64,000 nt of DNA from Ruminococcus turbiniformis (GCF_020687545.1 NZ_JAJEQX010000006.1:62001-126000); one strand, 5' to 3'. Counted from the stretch's first letter, positions 51,847 through 60,048 are shown. The notes: generated by a model not told the origin, from the letters alone. Made by a program: numbers and translations.

Positions 51847-52170
51847 CCGTTCCTTCCTGCCTTGATTGTAAAGTAAATAACTGCCAGTGCCTCTGGCAAA
51901 CCCGGGACAGGCCCCGCCATAGCCGCAAAGTCAAAAACGCCGTCTGTGAGAACGAATAGACAAAGCATTTCTTCACCCGTCATCCCCCACAGACAGCATC
52001 AAGATATCACGTTATAACTTTATTTACATAAATTGTAGGACAAAACGCCGCCGCTGTCCAATACCTTAATTCAATGGTTTTCGATACGCCTCAGCTATAA
52101 CTGTTATTCCTGTGCGTCCATCCATTCATATATCCGTATATAAATTTTCCGAAACTGTACTTATTGCATA
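51847..52170. other. Gene-free intergenic region upstream of the GntR/ABC operon
   Basis: About 325 bp without a supported gene, AT-rich from 51995 onwards. It separates the divergent C39-peptidase gene and the ABC operon. No promoter for the peptidase gene could be fixed with confidence. Confidence 0.4.
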
Positions 52171-52223
52171 TTGACAGTATGTACTTCGTGTGCTATACTG
52201 TACTCATCAAACAAGTACAGTAT
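52171..52223 (+). promoter_or_regulatory. Promoter and GntR-type operator of the ABC operon
   Basis: TTGACA (52171-52176) and TATACT (52194-52199) are 17 bp apart. ATACTGTACT (52195-52204) and AGTACAGTAT (52214-52223) are perfect 10-bp inverted arms with a 9-nt spacer that begin inside the -10. The operon encodes a YtrA-type GntR repressor, the likely binder. Confidence 0.8.
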
Positions 52224-52241
52224 TGACAAGGAGTGAATTGT

Positions 52242-53108
52242 ATGAAGTCAAAAACATCATCCGCTGAATATATATCAATCAGCCACCTTTCAAAAAAATT
52301 CGATAAGGACTTTGTCTTAAAAGATGTAAACGCTGTTCTCAACAAAGGAGAGATTCTCGGCTTCCTCGGTCCAAGCGGCGCGGGAAAGACAACGACGATC
52401 AAGATTCTCACCGGACAGCTCCGTCCCACTTCGGGGGATGCGGAAGTTCTGGGGATCAACTGCCGGAAGATCGACGAACTGATCTATGAACAGATCGGAA
52501 TCGTCACAGACTCAAGCGGTGTCTACGAGCGCATGAGCGTCTACGACAACCTGAGATATTTTGCCCGCCTTTTAAACGCACCGATTGCGGACATCGATCC
52601 TCTCCTGAAGCGGATCGGCCTGTATGAACACCGGAAGAAACCTGCCGGAAAGCTCTCAAAAGGGCAGATGCAGCGTCTTGTCGTCGCAAGAGCCATTCTC
52701 CACAGGCCGAAGGTTCTCTTTCTTGACGAGCCGACAAGCGGTCTCGATCCGTCCACTGCCCTGGAGATCCACCGGATGCTTCTGGATCTGAAAGAGGAAG
52801 GCATGGCAATCTTCCTGACTACACACAACATGGAGGAAGCAACAAAGCTGTGCGATCACGTGGCGCTTCTGAATGAGGGAATTATCGTCGAGTACGGGAC
52901 GCCCGAGGAAATCTGTCTGAAACACAATAAAGTAAAGAAATACCGAGTGCAGCTCACAGACGGCACAAAGCACGTCCTTCTTCAGAACCAGGACACTGCC
53001 GAAAAGATTTCACAGTGGCTTTACGAGAGCCGGATCGAGACGATCCACTCCTGCGAGCCTACGCTTGAAACCGTATTTTTAGAAGTAACAGGGAGGGAAC
53101 TCAAATGA
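52242..53108 (+). CDS. ABC transporter ATP-binding protein
   Basis: 288 residues. Walker A GPSGAGKTTTIKIL, signature LSKGQMQRLVVARAI and Walker B VLFLDEPTSGLDPST are all present, so it should be an active ATPase. The C-terminal 70 residues are the extra domain of drug- or peptide-export ATPases. ATG at 52242 with AGGAG eight bases upstream is preferred over GTG at 52233. It overlaps the permease gene by four bases. The substrate is not indicated. Confidence 0.92.
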   Translation: MKSKTSSAEYISISHLSKKFDKDFVLKDVNAVLNKGEILGFLGPSGAGKTTTIKILTGQLRPTSGDAEVLGINCRKIDELIYEQIGIVTDSSGVYERMSVYDNLRYFARLLNAPIADIDPLLKRIGLYEHRKKPAGKLSKGQMQRLVVARAILHRPKVLFLDEPTSGLDPSTALEIHRMLLDLKEEGMAIFLTTHNMEEATKLCDHVALLNEGIIVEYGTPEEICLKHNKVKKYRVQLTDGTKHVLLQNQDTAEKISQWLYESRIETIHSCEPTLETVFLEVTGRELK

Positions 53109-53851
53109 AAACAATCCAGTTAAAACCAGTCCATCTAAGAAAACTCGCCGCGATTACGGAAGTCAAGGGGCGCGCGCTTTTCAGCAAGAACTTTATTATC
53201 ATGCCTATCTTTTCGCTCGGCTTTACATTCCTTATGGATCTGATCTACAGCAATATTACCGACGGGGCCGTGGATATGAGCGCTCTCGCGCTTGCCTTCG
53301 GAGTGCTCATGAATATCTCCATGACCGGCATCTACTGCGTCTCTGCCATGCTCGCGGAGGAGAAAGAAAAAAACACACTACGCACCCTTATGACCTCCTC
53401 GGTCAACGGACTGGAATTCTTCCTCGGAAGCCTGATTCCCGCCGTGCTTATGACCGCAGCAGTCAACGTGCTCTGCGTCCTGATCGTACGGGTGGAGATG
53501 AGTCCTTCCCAGTGGGGAGCCTACCTGGCGGTCACAACTGCGGCGTCAGTCATCTCATCGGTTGTGGGCATGATCTTTGGAATCTTCGCGAAGAATCAGG
53601 TGTCTGCCAGCACGATCACCACGCCGGGAATCCTCATTTTCATGATGATACCCATGTTTTCCAGTCTGAACGAACCGCTGGAGAAAGCCTCGGGCTGTCT
53701 CTTTACGGGAATCGCCCTTGACGCCATCGCAAATATACACGCCGGAAGACCGGCAGTCGGCACACAAGGGATCCTCGTTCTGGCCGCCGAACTCATCGGT
53801 TCTGTCGTCATCTTCCTTCTTCTCTACCGGAAGAACGGTTTTGAGAGGTGA
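53105..53851 (+). CDS. ABC-2 type transporter permease
   Basis: 248 residues with six predicted helices (e.g. FIIMPIFSLGFTFLMDLIY, ALAFGVLMNISMTGIYCV in parts, VISSVVGMIFGIFA). Amino-terminal part contains MLAEEKEKNTLRTLMTSSV, typical of ABC-2 permeases of the CcmB/NatB-like export group. ATG overlaps the ATPase stop as ATGA. Together they form the first of two exporter pairs in this operon. Confidence 0.88.
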   Translation: MKTIQLKPVHLRKLAAITEVKGRALFSKNFIIMPIFSLGFTFLMDLIYSNITDGAVDMSALALAFGVLMNISMTGIYCVSAMLAEEKEKNTLRTLMTSSVNGLEFFLGSLIPAVLMTAAVNVLCVLIVRVEMSPSQWGAYLAVTTAASVISSVVGMIFGIFAKNQVSASTITTPGILIFMMIPMFSSLNEPLEKASGCLFTGIALDAIANIHAGRPAVGTQGILVLAAELIGSVVIFLLLYRKNGFER

Positions 53852-53855
53852 TTAC

Positions 53856-54230
53856 ATGGAAATTATTTTAAGCAGCGCCAGTGACCGTCCGATCTACGAA
53901 CAGATCGTGTCACAGATCAAAGAAATGATTATGAAAGGAGAGCTCAGGCCCGGCGAGCCGATGCCCTCCATGCGCAGACTTGCAAAGGATCTGCATGTAA
54001 GTGTTATTACAACACAGCGCGCCTACGAAGATCTTCAGAAAGACGGGTTCATTGTCACGGTTCCCGCCAAGGGGACTTTTGTCTCAACGCAGAACCAGGA
54101 CTTTATCCGCGAGGAGAATTTGAGACGGATCGAATCTCTCCTCTCGGATGCCGCTTCCCTCGGAAGAGAAAACGGCCTCTCACTGGACGACCTGAAAAAT
54201 ACACTGGACATTGTCTGGTCGGATGAGTGA
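53856..54230 (+). CDS. GntR family repressor (YtrA type)
   Basis: 124 residues: a GntR winged helix (RPIYEQIVSQIKEMIMKGELRPGEPMPSMRRLAKDLHVSVITTQRAYEDL in parts, residues about 10-60) and only a short helical C-terminus, as in YtrA. ATG at 53856 has GAGAGGTG upstream; the longer frame from 53718 is inside the permease gene. It is encoded four bases after the first permease and controls its own operon through the dyad at 52195, by analogy with YtrA. It probably responds to cell-wall stress, but that is not visible here. Confidence 0.9.
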   Translation: MEIILSSASDRPIYEQIVSQIKEMIMKGELRPGEPMPSMRRLAKDLHVSVITTQRAYEDLQKDGFIVTVPAKGTFVSTQNQDFIREENLRRIESLLSDAASLGRENGLSLDDLKNTLDIVWSDE

Positions 54231-54263
54231 ATTTTACGCTTTTAGCTATGGAGGAATGACACA

Positions 54264-55127
54264 ATGGAAAACGCCATACAGGTGCGGAACCTGACAAAAA
54301 AATATAAAGATTTCACACTGGACAACATCTCATTTACCCTGCCAAGCGGCACGGTTATGGGGCTGATCGGCGAAAACGGAGCCGGAAAATCCACCCTTAT
54401 CAACGCCATTTTAGGCGTATCGGACGCTGAATACGATCAGGTTGCCCTTCTCGGGCACGACCTGCGCACACAGACAAAACTTGCAAAGGAGGACGTGGCC
54501 GCAATCTTCAGCGACTCTCACTATGATTACGGCATGACGCCGCTTGCTGTCGGCGAGATGCTCTCCCGCTTTTTCCGCAACTGGGATCAGCAGAAGTATC
54601 TCGGATACCTGAAACGCTTTCACCTGCCGGAGAAAAAACGTCTGAAAAAATTTTCCACCGGAATGCGGGTGAAGCTGGAGTTCGCCGCAGCCTTAAGCCA
54701 CAATCCGAAACTTCTGATTCTGGACGAGGCGACAAGCGGCCTTGACCCTGTATTCCGCGATGAGATTCTCGACATTCTGCGGGAATTCACCGAGGAGGAG
54801 GATCATGCGGTGCTGATGTCCTCGCATATCACGAGCGATCTGGATAAAATCGCGGATTACATTGCCTACCTGCACGAGGGCAAACTGCTCTTCGTCAAGA
54901 CATACGACGACATCCGCGACAACTACGGCATCATCACATGCGGCCGGCAGCTTTTTGACGCGCTCAGCCGGGACGACATATCTGCCTACAGGAAAGAAGC
55001 CTACAGCTACAAAATCCTCGTAAACGACAGAGCGAAACTGCGCCGGATCTTCCCTGATATCGAGATGGTTCCCGCTTCAGTGGAAGACATTATGCTGTTC
55101 TATGTAAAAGGAGAAAAAGTGAAATGA
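54264..55127 (+). CDS. ABC transporter ATP-binding protein
   Basis: 287 residues with Walker A GLIGENGAGKSTLIN, the signature FSTGMRVKLEFAAAL in place of LSGGQ and Walker B LLILDEATSGLDPVFRDEI. The altered signature is common in YtrB-type ATPases. Its best context is the GntR/ABC export operon controlled by the YtrA-like repressor. GGAGGAATG-type site precedes the ATG, and the stop overlaps the permease start by four bases. Confidence 0.92.
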   Translation: MENAIQVRNLTKKYKDFTLDNISFTLPSGTVMGLIGENGAGKSTLINAILGVSDAEYDQVALLGHDLRTQTKLAKEDVAAIFSDSHYDYGMTPLAVGEMLSRFFRNWDQQKYLGYLKRFHLPEKKRLKKFSTGMRVKLEFAAALSHNPKLLILDEATSGLDPVFRDEILDILREFTEEEDHAVLMSSHITSDLDKIADYIAYLHEGKLLFVKTYDDIRDNYGIITCGRQLFDALSRDDISAYRKEAYSYKILVNDRAKLRRIFPDIEMVPASVEDIMLFYVKGEKVK

Positions 55128-55777
55128 AAGGGATTATATTCAAAGACTTATACGACAATTTCGGCGTGTGGAAAAACCTTGCATCCTATATATTCTGCTT
55201 CGGAATCATCCTTTTAGTCAGCCTGTTCTCACGCTCGGAGTATTTCTACGGGCTGATGGTATTTATGACCGCTCTCGGCGGCTCTGCCGCTATCGAATCA
55301 TCCACCGAACAGGATGAGCTATCAAACTTCAACCGGCTGCTGATCACATTTCCGGTGACAAAAACCGAAATCATCCGGGCAAAATACATACTGGCGCTCT
55401 GTTTTCTCGGCGTGGCAAATGTCTTTTCTTTTCTGATTCTTCTGCTTTATGTATATGCATATCGCGCGCTGACATTTACACAGGCGCTGCCCTACTGGCT
55501 GATCGGAGTCTGCGCATCACTGATACTGACTGCATTTTCCTACGTCATCTATTCCGTTTTCGGAAAGAGAAGAGGCACCATCTTCTACTGCATCATCGTT
55601 GCACTCCTTGCCTGTGCGTACGGGGCGCTCTGGTCGCTTTCCAGGATCGGTATGATCGGCGCTGCCGCAGGGTGGAATGTTCCCGTTATCCTGGGTATTT
55701 CATTCCCGGTGTCGGTTCTGCTCTTTTTCCTAAGCTATGTCTTTGTGATGTGGCTCTACAAAAAGAGGTATGCGTAA
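55124..55777 (+). CDS. ABC-2 type permease, last gene of the GntR operon
   Basis: 217 residues with six predicted helices. Sequence segments MKGIIFKDLYDNFGVWKNL at the N-terminus and STEQDELSNFNRLLITFPVTKTEII are typical of the ABC-2 family 2 permeases that pair with YtrB-like ATPases. Its ATG overlaps the ATPase stop codon. It ends the four-component export operon. No clear terminator follows; a repeat element lies 150 bp downstream. Confidence 0.88.
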   Translation: MKGIIFKDLYDNFGVWKNLASYIFCFGIILLVSLFSRSEYFYGLMVFMTALGGSAAIESSTEQDELSNFNRLLITFPVTKTEIIRAKYILALCFLGVANVFSFLILLLYVYAYRALTFTQALPYWLIGVCASLILTAFSYVIYSVFGKRRGTIFYCIIVALLACAYGALWSLSRIGMIGAAAGWNVPVILGISFPVSVLLFFLSYVFVMWLYKKRYA

Positions 55778-55931
55778 TCTGTCTTTATCCGGAAGAGAAA
55801 TCGCTGCGGAAACAAAAACAGATTTGTTTTCGGCAGGAAAGTCCCGGAACGTTTTCTTCTTCCGGACGAAAACTGTTTTGTCACAGGACAGCCTTCTGCT
55901 TTTGACGGGAACTTCTGTTCTCAAGAAGCAA

Positions 55932-56019
55932 GCTTCCACAAAATCATGTTGTGTGAGCGGCGAGTGGAGCGCTTTGCGCGACTTTGAGCAAGGGAACACA
56001 ATCATGATTTTGCGGAAGC
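55932..56019. repeat. 88-bp palindromic (REP-like) element
   Basis: GCTTCCACAAAATCATG (55932-55948) and CATGATTTTGCGGAAGC (56003-56019) are 17-bp arms with one mismatch. Further inside, TTGTGT pairs with ACACAA and GCGCTTTGCGC forms a hairpin. It stands between convergent genes and may serve as a terminator. It shares AAATCATG...CATGATTTT with the inner hairpin of the element at 32526. Confidence 0.65.
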
Positions 56020-56039
56020 GAATGTTTATATAATCTGTG

Positions 56040-58163
56040 TTATCTGCAGGAAGGAGATCCCTGTGCCAAAGACAAATTTCTTCCTTCTTCGGGAAGGAGA
56101 TTTTTCATGCTTCTTAAGCTGATCGCAAGTGTAGATGTATTATGCATAAGCGCGGATGTCGTCGGCTGGATCACTCCGGCTACGCCGAGTGCGATCAGTG
56201 AGGAATTGATTCCGACAATCCCCCGGTAATTGCGCTGAATCCGCCTCATCATGGCGTCTGCAAGGCGCTTCATCGTCACTACTGCCATCAGATCATCTGA
56301 AGCAATCGTAATGTCCGCGATCTCCCTTGCTATCTCTGCTCCGTCGCTCACCGCAACGCCCGCATCCGCGGCAGAGAGCGCCGGCGAATCATTGATGCCG
56401 TCGCCGATCATAATAACCTTATGCCCGGCTGCTTTCTCCGCCTCCACGAATCGTGCTTTATCTTCCGGAAGCACCTCGGAGTAATACTCGTCCACGCCTA
56501 CTCTTTCGGCGATTGACGCAGCCGTTCGCTCGCTGTCTCCCGTCATCATGACAACTTTCCGAATCCCCTCTGCCTTCAGACTCTGCACCATGCCGCGTGC
56601 CTCTTCCCGGAGCGGATCCTCGATACAGATCACGGCCTCGAGACTGTTTTCAACGGCAAGGTACAAGTGGGAATACTCTCCCGGAAGAGCGTCAAACTTC
56701 TCCCGGAACGTCTCTCTCACTGTGCATCCCTCGTCTTCAAATACAAAATGGCTGCTTCCGATAATGACTTTTCTTCCGTCAATATAGGAGGAGATCCCGT
56801 GTGCAACCACATATTCCACTTTTGAGTGCATCTCCTCATGGTACAGCTTCCTCTTCTTCGCAGCGTCAACCACGGCTTTTGCCATGGAATGCGGGAAATG
56901 TTCCTCCAGGCACGCCGCAATACGCAGCAGTTCTTCCTCCGGATACTCTCCGAAAGAAACGACCTCCTTTACGGTCGGCCTCGCCTTTGTGAGTGTACCT
57001 GTCTTATCGAACACGATTGTGTCCGCCTCTGCCACTGCTTCCAGATATTTTCCGCCCTTCACCGTGATTCCGTGCTGTCCGGCCTCACGGATCGCTGAGA
57101 GTACCGCGATCGGCATCGCCAGCTTCAGCGCGCAGGAGAAGTCCACCATGAGCACGGAGAGCGCTTTCGCCGCATTGCGCGTGACAAGACCTACGATTCC
57201 TGTTCCGAGAAGCGTATACGGTACAAGACGGTCTGCCAGATGTTCCGCCCTGCTTTCCAGAGCGGATTTGAGTTTTTCCGAATCTTCGATCATTGTCACG
57301 ATTTTTTCAAACCGGGTGGAGCCGGTCACAGCTCTGACTTCAATCTCAAGTTCTCCTTCCTCAAGAACCGTTCCCGCATAGACAGATTTTCCTTCTGTCC
57401 TTCTCACCGGCAGTGATTCTCCGGTCAGGGAAGCCTGGTTTACCATCCCCTCTCCGCCGCACACGACGCCGTCGAACGGAATCACATTTCCCATATGCAC
57501 GACGATCACGTCTCCCGGCTGCACAGAGGAAGAACGGACAAGGACCTCCTGGTCTTCTCTCTTAAGCCACACTTTTTTCACGTTCAAAGACATACTTCTC
57601 GCAAGATCTCCGACTGATTTTTTGTGGGTCCACTCTTCCAGCAGTTCTCCGATGCCGAGCAGAAACATGACAGATCCCGCCGTGTTAAAGTCCCCCCGGA
57701 TAACCGACACCCCGATGGCAGTCGCGTCCAGAACCGGCACTTCGATCTTTCGCTTCGCCAGGCAGCGGATGCCTTTCCATATATATTTCAGCGCCTTAAA
57801 AGTCAGCCACACTTTCCGGACCGGCATGGGGACAATCATCCTGCTCCCGTAGTGAAGAATCATCTTCGTGATCAGCTGCTCCCGGAAGCCGGAATTTAAT
57901 TCCCGGCCCGAGCTTGCCAGGACATTGTCCGGAACATCTGCCTTTTCATAGCTGAACCCGCGGAGAATCCTCAGCACCTCTTCCCGGTCTCCCGTGTAAC
58001 AGATAACGGCATCTGCGGTGCGCTCATAAACCTTTGCATCTGTCACAATATCCTGCTTTTCGAGAAACCAGCAAAGAGTATCCGCCTGCTCATACGTCAT
58101 CCTTCCCTGGACGGCATGTATACGCAGACGGCCTTTTATCTCATGTTTTATGACAAATTTCAT
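56040..58163 (-). CDS. P1B-type ATPase with SC-x6-P motif (possible ferrosome FezB-like)
   Basis: 707 residues. The N-terminal 75 residues form an HMA-like fold without CxxC. Helices follow, then MVNQASLTGESLPV, the TM4 site FSCALKLAMP (Phe342-Ser343-Cys344, Pro351), Asp386 in FDKTGTLT, and GDGINDSPAL. Classical CPC is replaced by F-S-C, and the proline is missing. This resembles the P1B-6 group, whose member FezB builds iron storage organelles (ferrosomes). The DUF6110 gene is eight bases upstream, and Feo and Fur genes are close. Iron as substrate is inference from context. Confidence 0.85.
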   Translation of the reverse strand: MKFVIKHEIKGRLRIHAVQGRMTYEQADTLCWFLEKQDIVTDAKVYERTADAVICYTGDREEVLRILRGFSYEKADVPDNVLASSGRELNSGFREQLITKMILHYGSRMIVPMPVRKVWLTFKALKYIWKGIRCLAKRKIEVPVLDATAIGVSVIRGDFNTAGSVMFLLGIGELLEEWTHKKSVGDLARSMSLNVKKVWLKREDQEVLVRSSSVQPGDVIVVHMGNVIPFDGVVCGGEGMVNQASLTGESLPVRRTEGKSVYAGTVLEEGELEIEVRAVTGSTRFEKIVTMIEDSEKLKSALESRAEHLADRLVPYTLLGTGIVGLVTRNAAKALSVLMVDFSCALKLAMPIAVLSAIREAGQHGITVKGGKYLEAVAEADTIVFDKTGTLTKARPTVKEVVSFGEYPEEELLRIAACLEEHFPHSMAKAVVDAAKKRKLYHEEMHSKVEYVVAHGISSYIDGRKVIIGSSHFVFEDEGCTVRETFREKFDALPGEYSHLYLAVENSLEAVICIEDPLREEARGMVQSLKAEGIRKVVMMTGDSERTAASIAERVGVDEYYSEVLPEDKARFVEAEKAAGHKVIMIGDGINDSPALSAADAGVAVSDGAEIAREIADITIASDDLMAVVTMKRLADAMMRRIQRNYRGIVGINSSLIALGVAGVIQPTTSALMHNTSTLAISLRSMKNLLPEEGRNLSLAQGSPSCR

Positions 58164-58169
58164 AGCCTG

Positions 58170-58490
58170 CTATACAGTCTCTTCCCGGAAATCTTCCGCA
58201 CCGGCATCTTCTTCACTGCCCTGTACATCCGCGTCTTCCTGCACATTCGCAGCTTCCTCTGCAGCTCTTCTCTCATTGATCTGCTGTGCCTCTGCGAGAA
58301 TGTCCTCCGCATTCTCCTGAACCGTTGTCGCTGTCTTCATCACACAGTCTTTCGCTCTGAGTGCTGCAGCTGTGCAGTTCGTATATACCTTCTTCGCATC
58401 TTTGCTTGAAAGGACCTTCACTCCGGCTGTCCCGAAGAGAACTCCCCCTGCGAAAAGTCCGATTTTTTTCATTGTTGAAATGCTTAACAT
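58170..58490 (-). CDS. DUF6110 family small membrane protein
   Basis: 106 residues starting MLSISTMKKIGLFAGGVLFG, with one hydrophobic helix (about 8-27, Gly-rich) and a KVLSSKDAKKVYTNCTAAALRAKDCVM stretch (in parts) typical of DUF6110. The C-terminal 40 residues are acidic (EEAANVQEDADVQGSEEDAG) and probably disordered. ATG at 58490 has AAGGAGG upstream. It sits between the 26-aa gene and the P1B ATPase. The hydrophobic helix with Gly-Gly spacing is what one would expect of a ferrosome shell-like accessory protein, but this is speculative. Confidence 0.8.
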   Translation of the reverse strand: MLSISTMKKIGLFAGGVLFGTAGVKVLSSKDAKKVYTNCTAAALRAKDCVMKTATTVQENAEDILAEAQQINERRAAEEAANVQEDADVQGSEEDAGAEDFREETV

Positions 58491-58547
58491 AATTCAAGTA
58501 CCTCCTTATTTGCATTTACAGCATGACTGTTTCCTGTCCGCAGTCGC

Positions 58548-58628
58548 CTATTTGTGTCTGTAGCCCGTATAAAATACCATGACAAAGCAAAAGACTGCGG
58601 CCCATGCCCAGAATCTGTGCTGTTTCAT
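58548..58628 (-). CDS. 26-residue membrane peptide (DUF6219-like)
   Basis: A very short gene: ATG at 58628, stop TAG at 58550-58548. It encodes MKQHRFWAWAAVFCFVMVFY followed by TGYRHK. A basic start, a single hydrophobic helix and a basic end. I recognise this pattern as a DUF6219-type protein. AAGGAAG lies 14 bases upstream, a weak fit. It is followed by the DUF6110 and P1B ATPase genes, and its promoter carries a DtxR-like site. It would be missed by routine gene callers with a length cutoff. Confidence 0.65.
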   Translation of the reverse strand: MKQHRFWAWAAVFCFVMVFYTGYRHK

Positions 58629-58681
58629 AACTACACCACTTCCTTTGTTAATAATATGTAAATCACCAGTTTCATGTGAAA

Positions 58682-58717
58682 TGATAACAAGCCATATTGA
58701 AGTCAGTCAAATCTAAC
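58682..58717 (-). promoter_or_regulatory. Promoter of the P1B ATPase cluster with DtxR-type site
   Basis: On the minus strand TTGACT (58710-58705) and TTATCA (58687-58682) are 17 bp apart. GTTAGATTTGACTGAC (complement of 58702-58717) covers the -35 and fits TTAG-N6-CTAA with one mismatch. Confidence 0.6.
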
Positions 58718-58754
58718 ACACTTTACAGATAAATTTTATCATGTAAAAAGCAGA

Positions 58755-58812
58755 ACAGGCATGCCGCGGCCCGGATCTCATCCCATCCATTCTGTTCCAC
58801 TGGCATACCTGT
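58755..58812 (-). terminator. Terminator of the Fur-family gene
   Basis: GGCATACCTGT (58802-58812) and ACAGGCATGCC (58755-58765) pair with one mismatch around a 36-nt loop, and the minus strand continues TCTGCTTTTTA. It ends the feoB-to-fur transcript. Confidence 0.6.
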
Positions 58813-59210
58813 CATTTCTGCAGCGTTATTTTCTCAACTTTCTGGTTTTTCAGATACCCGCACCGTTTCATCCCCTCCTGGACGACCCGGTTCCAGTTTC
58901 CCGCCGACAGCCGGCAGGTCGTGTTGTCATCCAGTGTGATCTCGCATGCCTCATCTTCCGAAAGCTCATCTGAATATTCCACTTTGTACATATTCTTTCT
59001 GCTGATCGCGCCGATCTCCTCAAGGGCATTGACCATGCGGTACACGGTCGCCACACCGATCCTGCTGTCAGCTTTGGACGCTTTATAAAATATCTCTTTG
59101 CAGCTTGAACATTCATTTTCAAGAATAATGTCGATCAGCATCAGACGCTGCTTCGTAATCCGGCATCCGTTTTCTTTCAGCTTTTCGATAATCTGTTCTT
59201 TCCTGCTCAC
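58812..59210 (-). CDS. Fur-family transcriptional regulator
   Basis: 132 residues with the Fur winged helix (NGCRITKQRLMLIDIILE and SRIGVATVYRMVNALEEIG) and a short C-terminal domain. It lacks the usual HHHDH box: only Cys and acidic residues are seen there (DEACEITLDDNTTCRL), so metal sensing may differ from standard Fur. The start is GTG at 59210 with GGAGG upstream. It follows the HMA fusion genes by 12 bp in the feoB operon, so it is likely to regulate iron uptake. Confidence 0.88.
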   Translation of the reverse strand: MSRKEQIIEKLKENGCRITKQRLMLIDIILENECSSCKEIFYKASKADSRIGVATVYRMVNALEEIGAISRKNMYKVEYSDELSEDEACEITLDDNTTCRLSAGNWNRVVQEGMKRCGYLKNQKVEKITLQK

Positions 59211-59222
59211 AGTTTCCTCCCG

Positions 59223-59600
59223 TCATCCCGCGTGTGAAATGCTGACAACCGTAAATCCGGCATCTTCCACCGCATGTTTCAGATCCGCCTCATCGACCGC
59301 TCTGTCATATGACACTGCTGCGCAGCCCTCTTTCAGATCAACTTTGGCCGAAACCCCGTCTATCCTGTTCAGCGCGCCTGTCACACTGTTGACGCAGTTC
59401 TGGCAGTGCATGCCTGATATTCTGATTATGCTTGTTCCGACTACAGGGCCATCCAGCTTCTTTTTCTTCGGCTTCGGGCGCTTTCCCGTTCCGGAACCGC
59501 CTCCGCAGCACCCGCCTTCCCCTTTGAAATGTCTGATCGAGCCTTTGACCGCATACGCGAATATCACGATCAGAATCACTGCAATAATTGCATTAGTCAT
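59223..59600 (-). CDS. Cys-rich membrane protein fused to an HMA domain (copy 2)
   Basis: 125 residues. N-terminal membrane helix (about 3-20) and a cysteine-glycine stretch GGCCGGGS typical of FeoB-associated Cys-rich proteins, then a linker with poly-Lys and KKLDGPVVG, and a C-terminal heavy-metal-associated domain with CQNC in RISGMHCQNCVNSV. It presents a metal-binding domain near the membrane next to FeoB. Very similar in plan to the next gene upstream, so a duplication is likely. 12 bp before the Fur-family gene. Confidence 0.8.
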   Translation of the reverse strand: MTNAIIAVILIVIFAYAVKGSIRHFKGEGGCCGGGSGTGKRPKPKKKKLDGPVVGTSIIRISGMHCQNCVNSVTGALNRIDGVSAKVDLKEGCAAVSYDRAVDEADLKHAVEDAGFTVVSISHAG

Positions 59601-59673
59601 AGCAAACCCTCTTTCCTGCCGTCTTTCCGGTTATTCCTGTATCATCCTATTCCTGTATCAGACTGCACTCATA

Positions 59674-60048
59674 TCAGGACATGCCCGTAACATGATACCC
59701 GATTTTCTCTACCGCGCTTTTCAGGACATCATCCGGTACTTCTCTGTCATAAGATATCTTTGCTGTGCCGGACGAAAGTCTGACCTCCGCACGGACGCCG
59801 TCGATCTGATTCAGCATTCTGGTCACATTCGCCGCGCAGTGTTCGCAGCTCATCCCCTCGATCTTCATCGTTTTCCGCCCGACCACCGGGCCGTCCAGCT
59901 TCTTTTTCGGCAGGCTTTTGCCATGCGGACAGCTTCCCCCGGCCGGACAGCCGATACATTTCACGCCGCTTTTTTTCGCTTTCACAATATATGCGACTGC
60001 ACCGCCGATCAAAACCGCGAGAATAATAAGCGCAATAACATTTGCCAT
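59674..60048 (-). CDS. Cys-rich membrane protein fused to an HMA domain (copy 1)
   Basis: 124 residues, the same plan as its neighbour: membrane helix (about 4-22), Cys-rich segment CIGCPAGGSCPHGKS, linker KKKLDGPVVG and an HMA domain with CEHC in KIEGMSCEHCAANV. The segment KKLDGPVVG is nearly identical in both copies. It follows feoB by 90 bp. Its likely job is to deliver or receive metal at the FeoB channel, but the exact metal is unproven since CxxC HMA domains usually bind copper or zinc. Confidence 0.8.
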   Translation of the reverse strand: MANVIALIILAVLIGGAVAYIVKAKKSGVKCIGCPAGGSCPHGKSLPKKKLDGPVVGRKTMKIEGMSCEHCAANVTRMLNQIDGVRAEVRLSSGTAKISYDREVPDDVLKSAVEKIGYHVTGMS

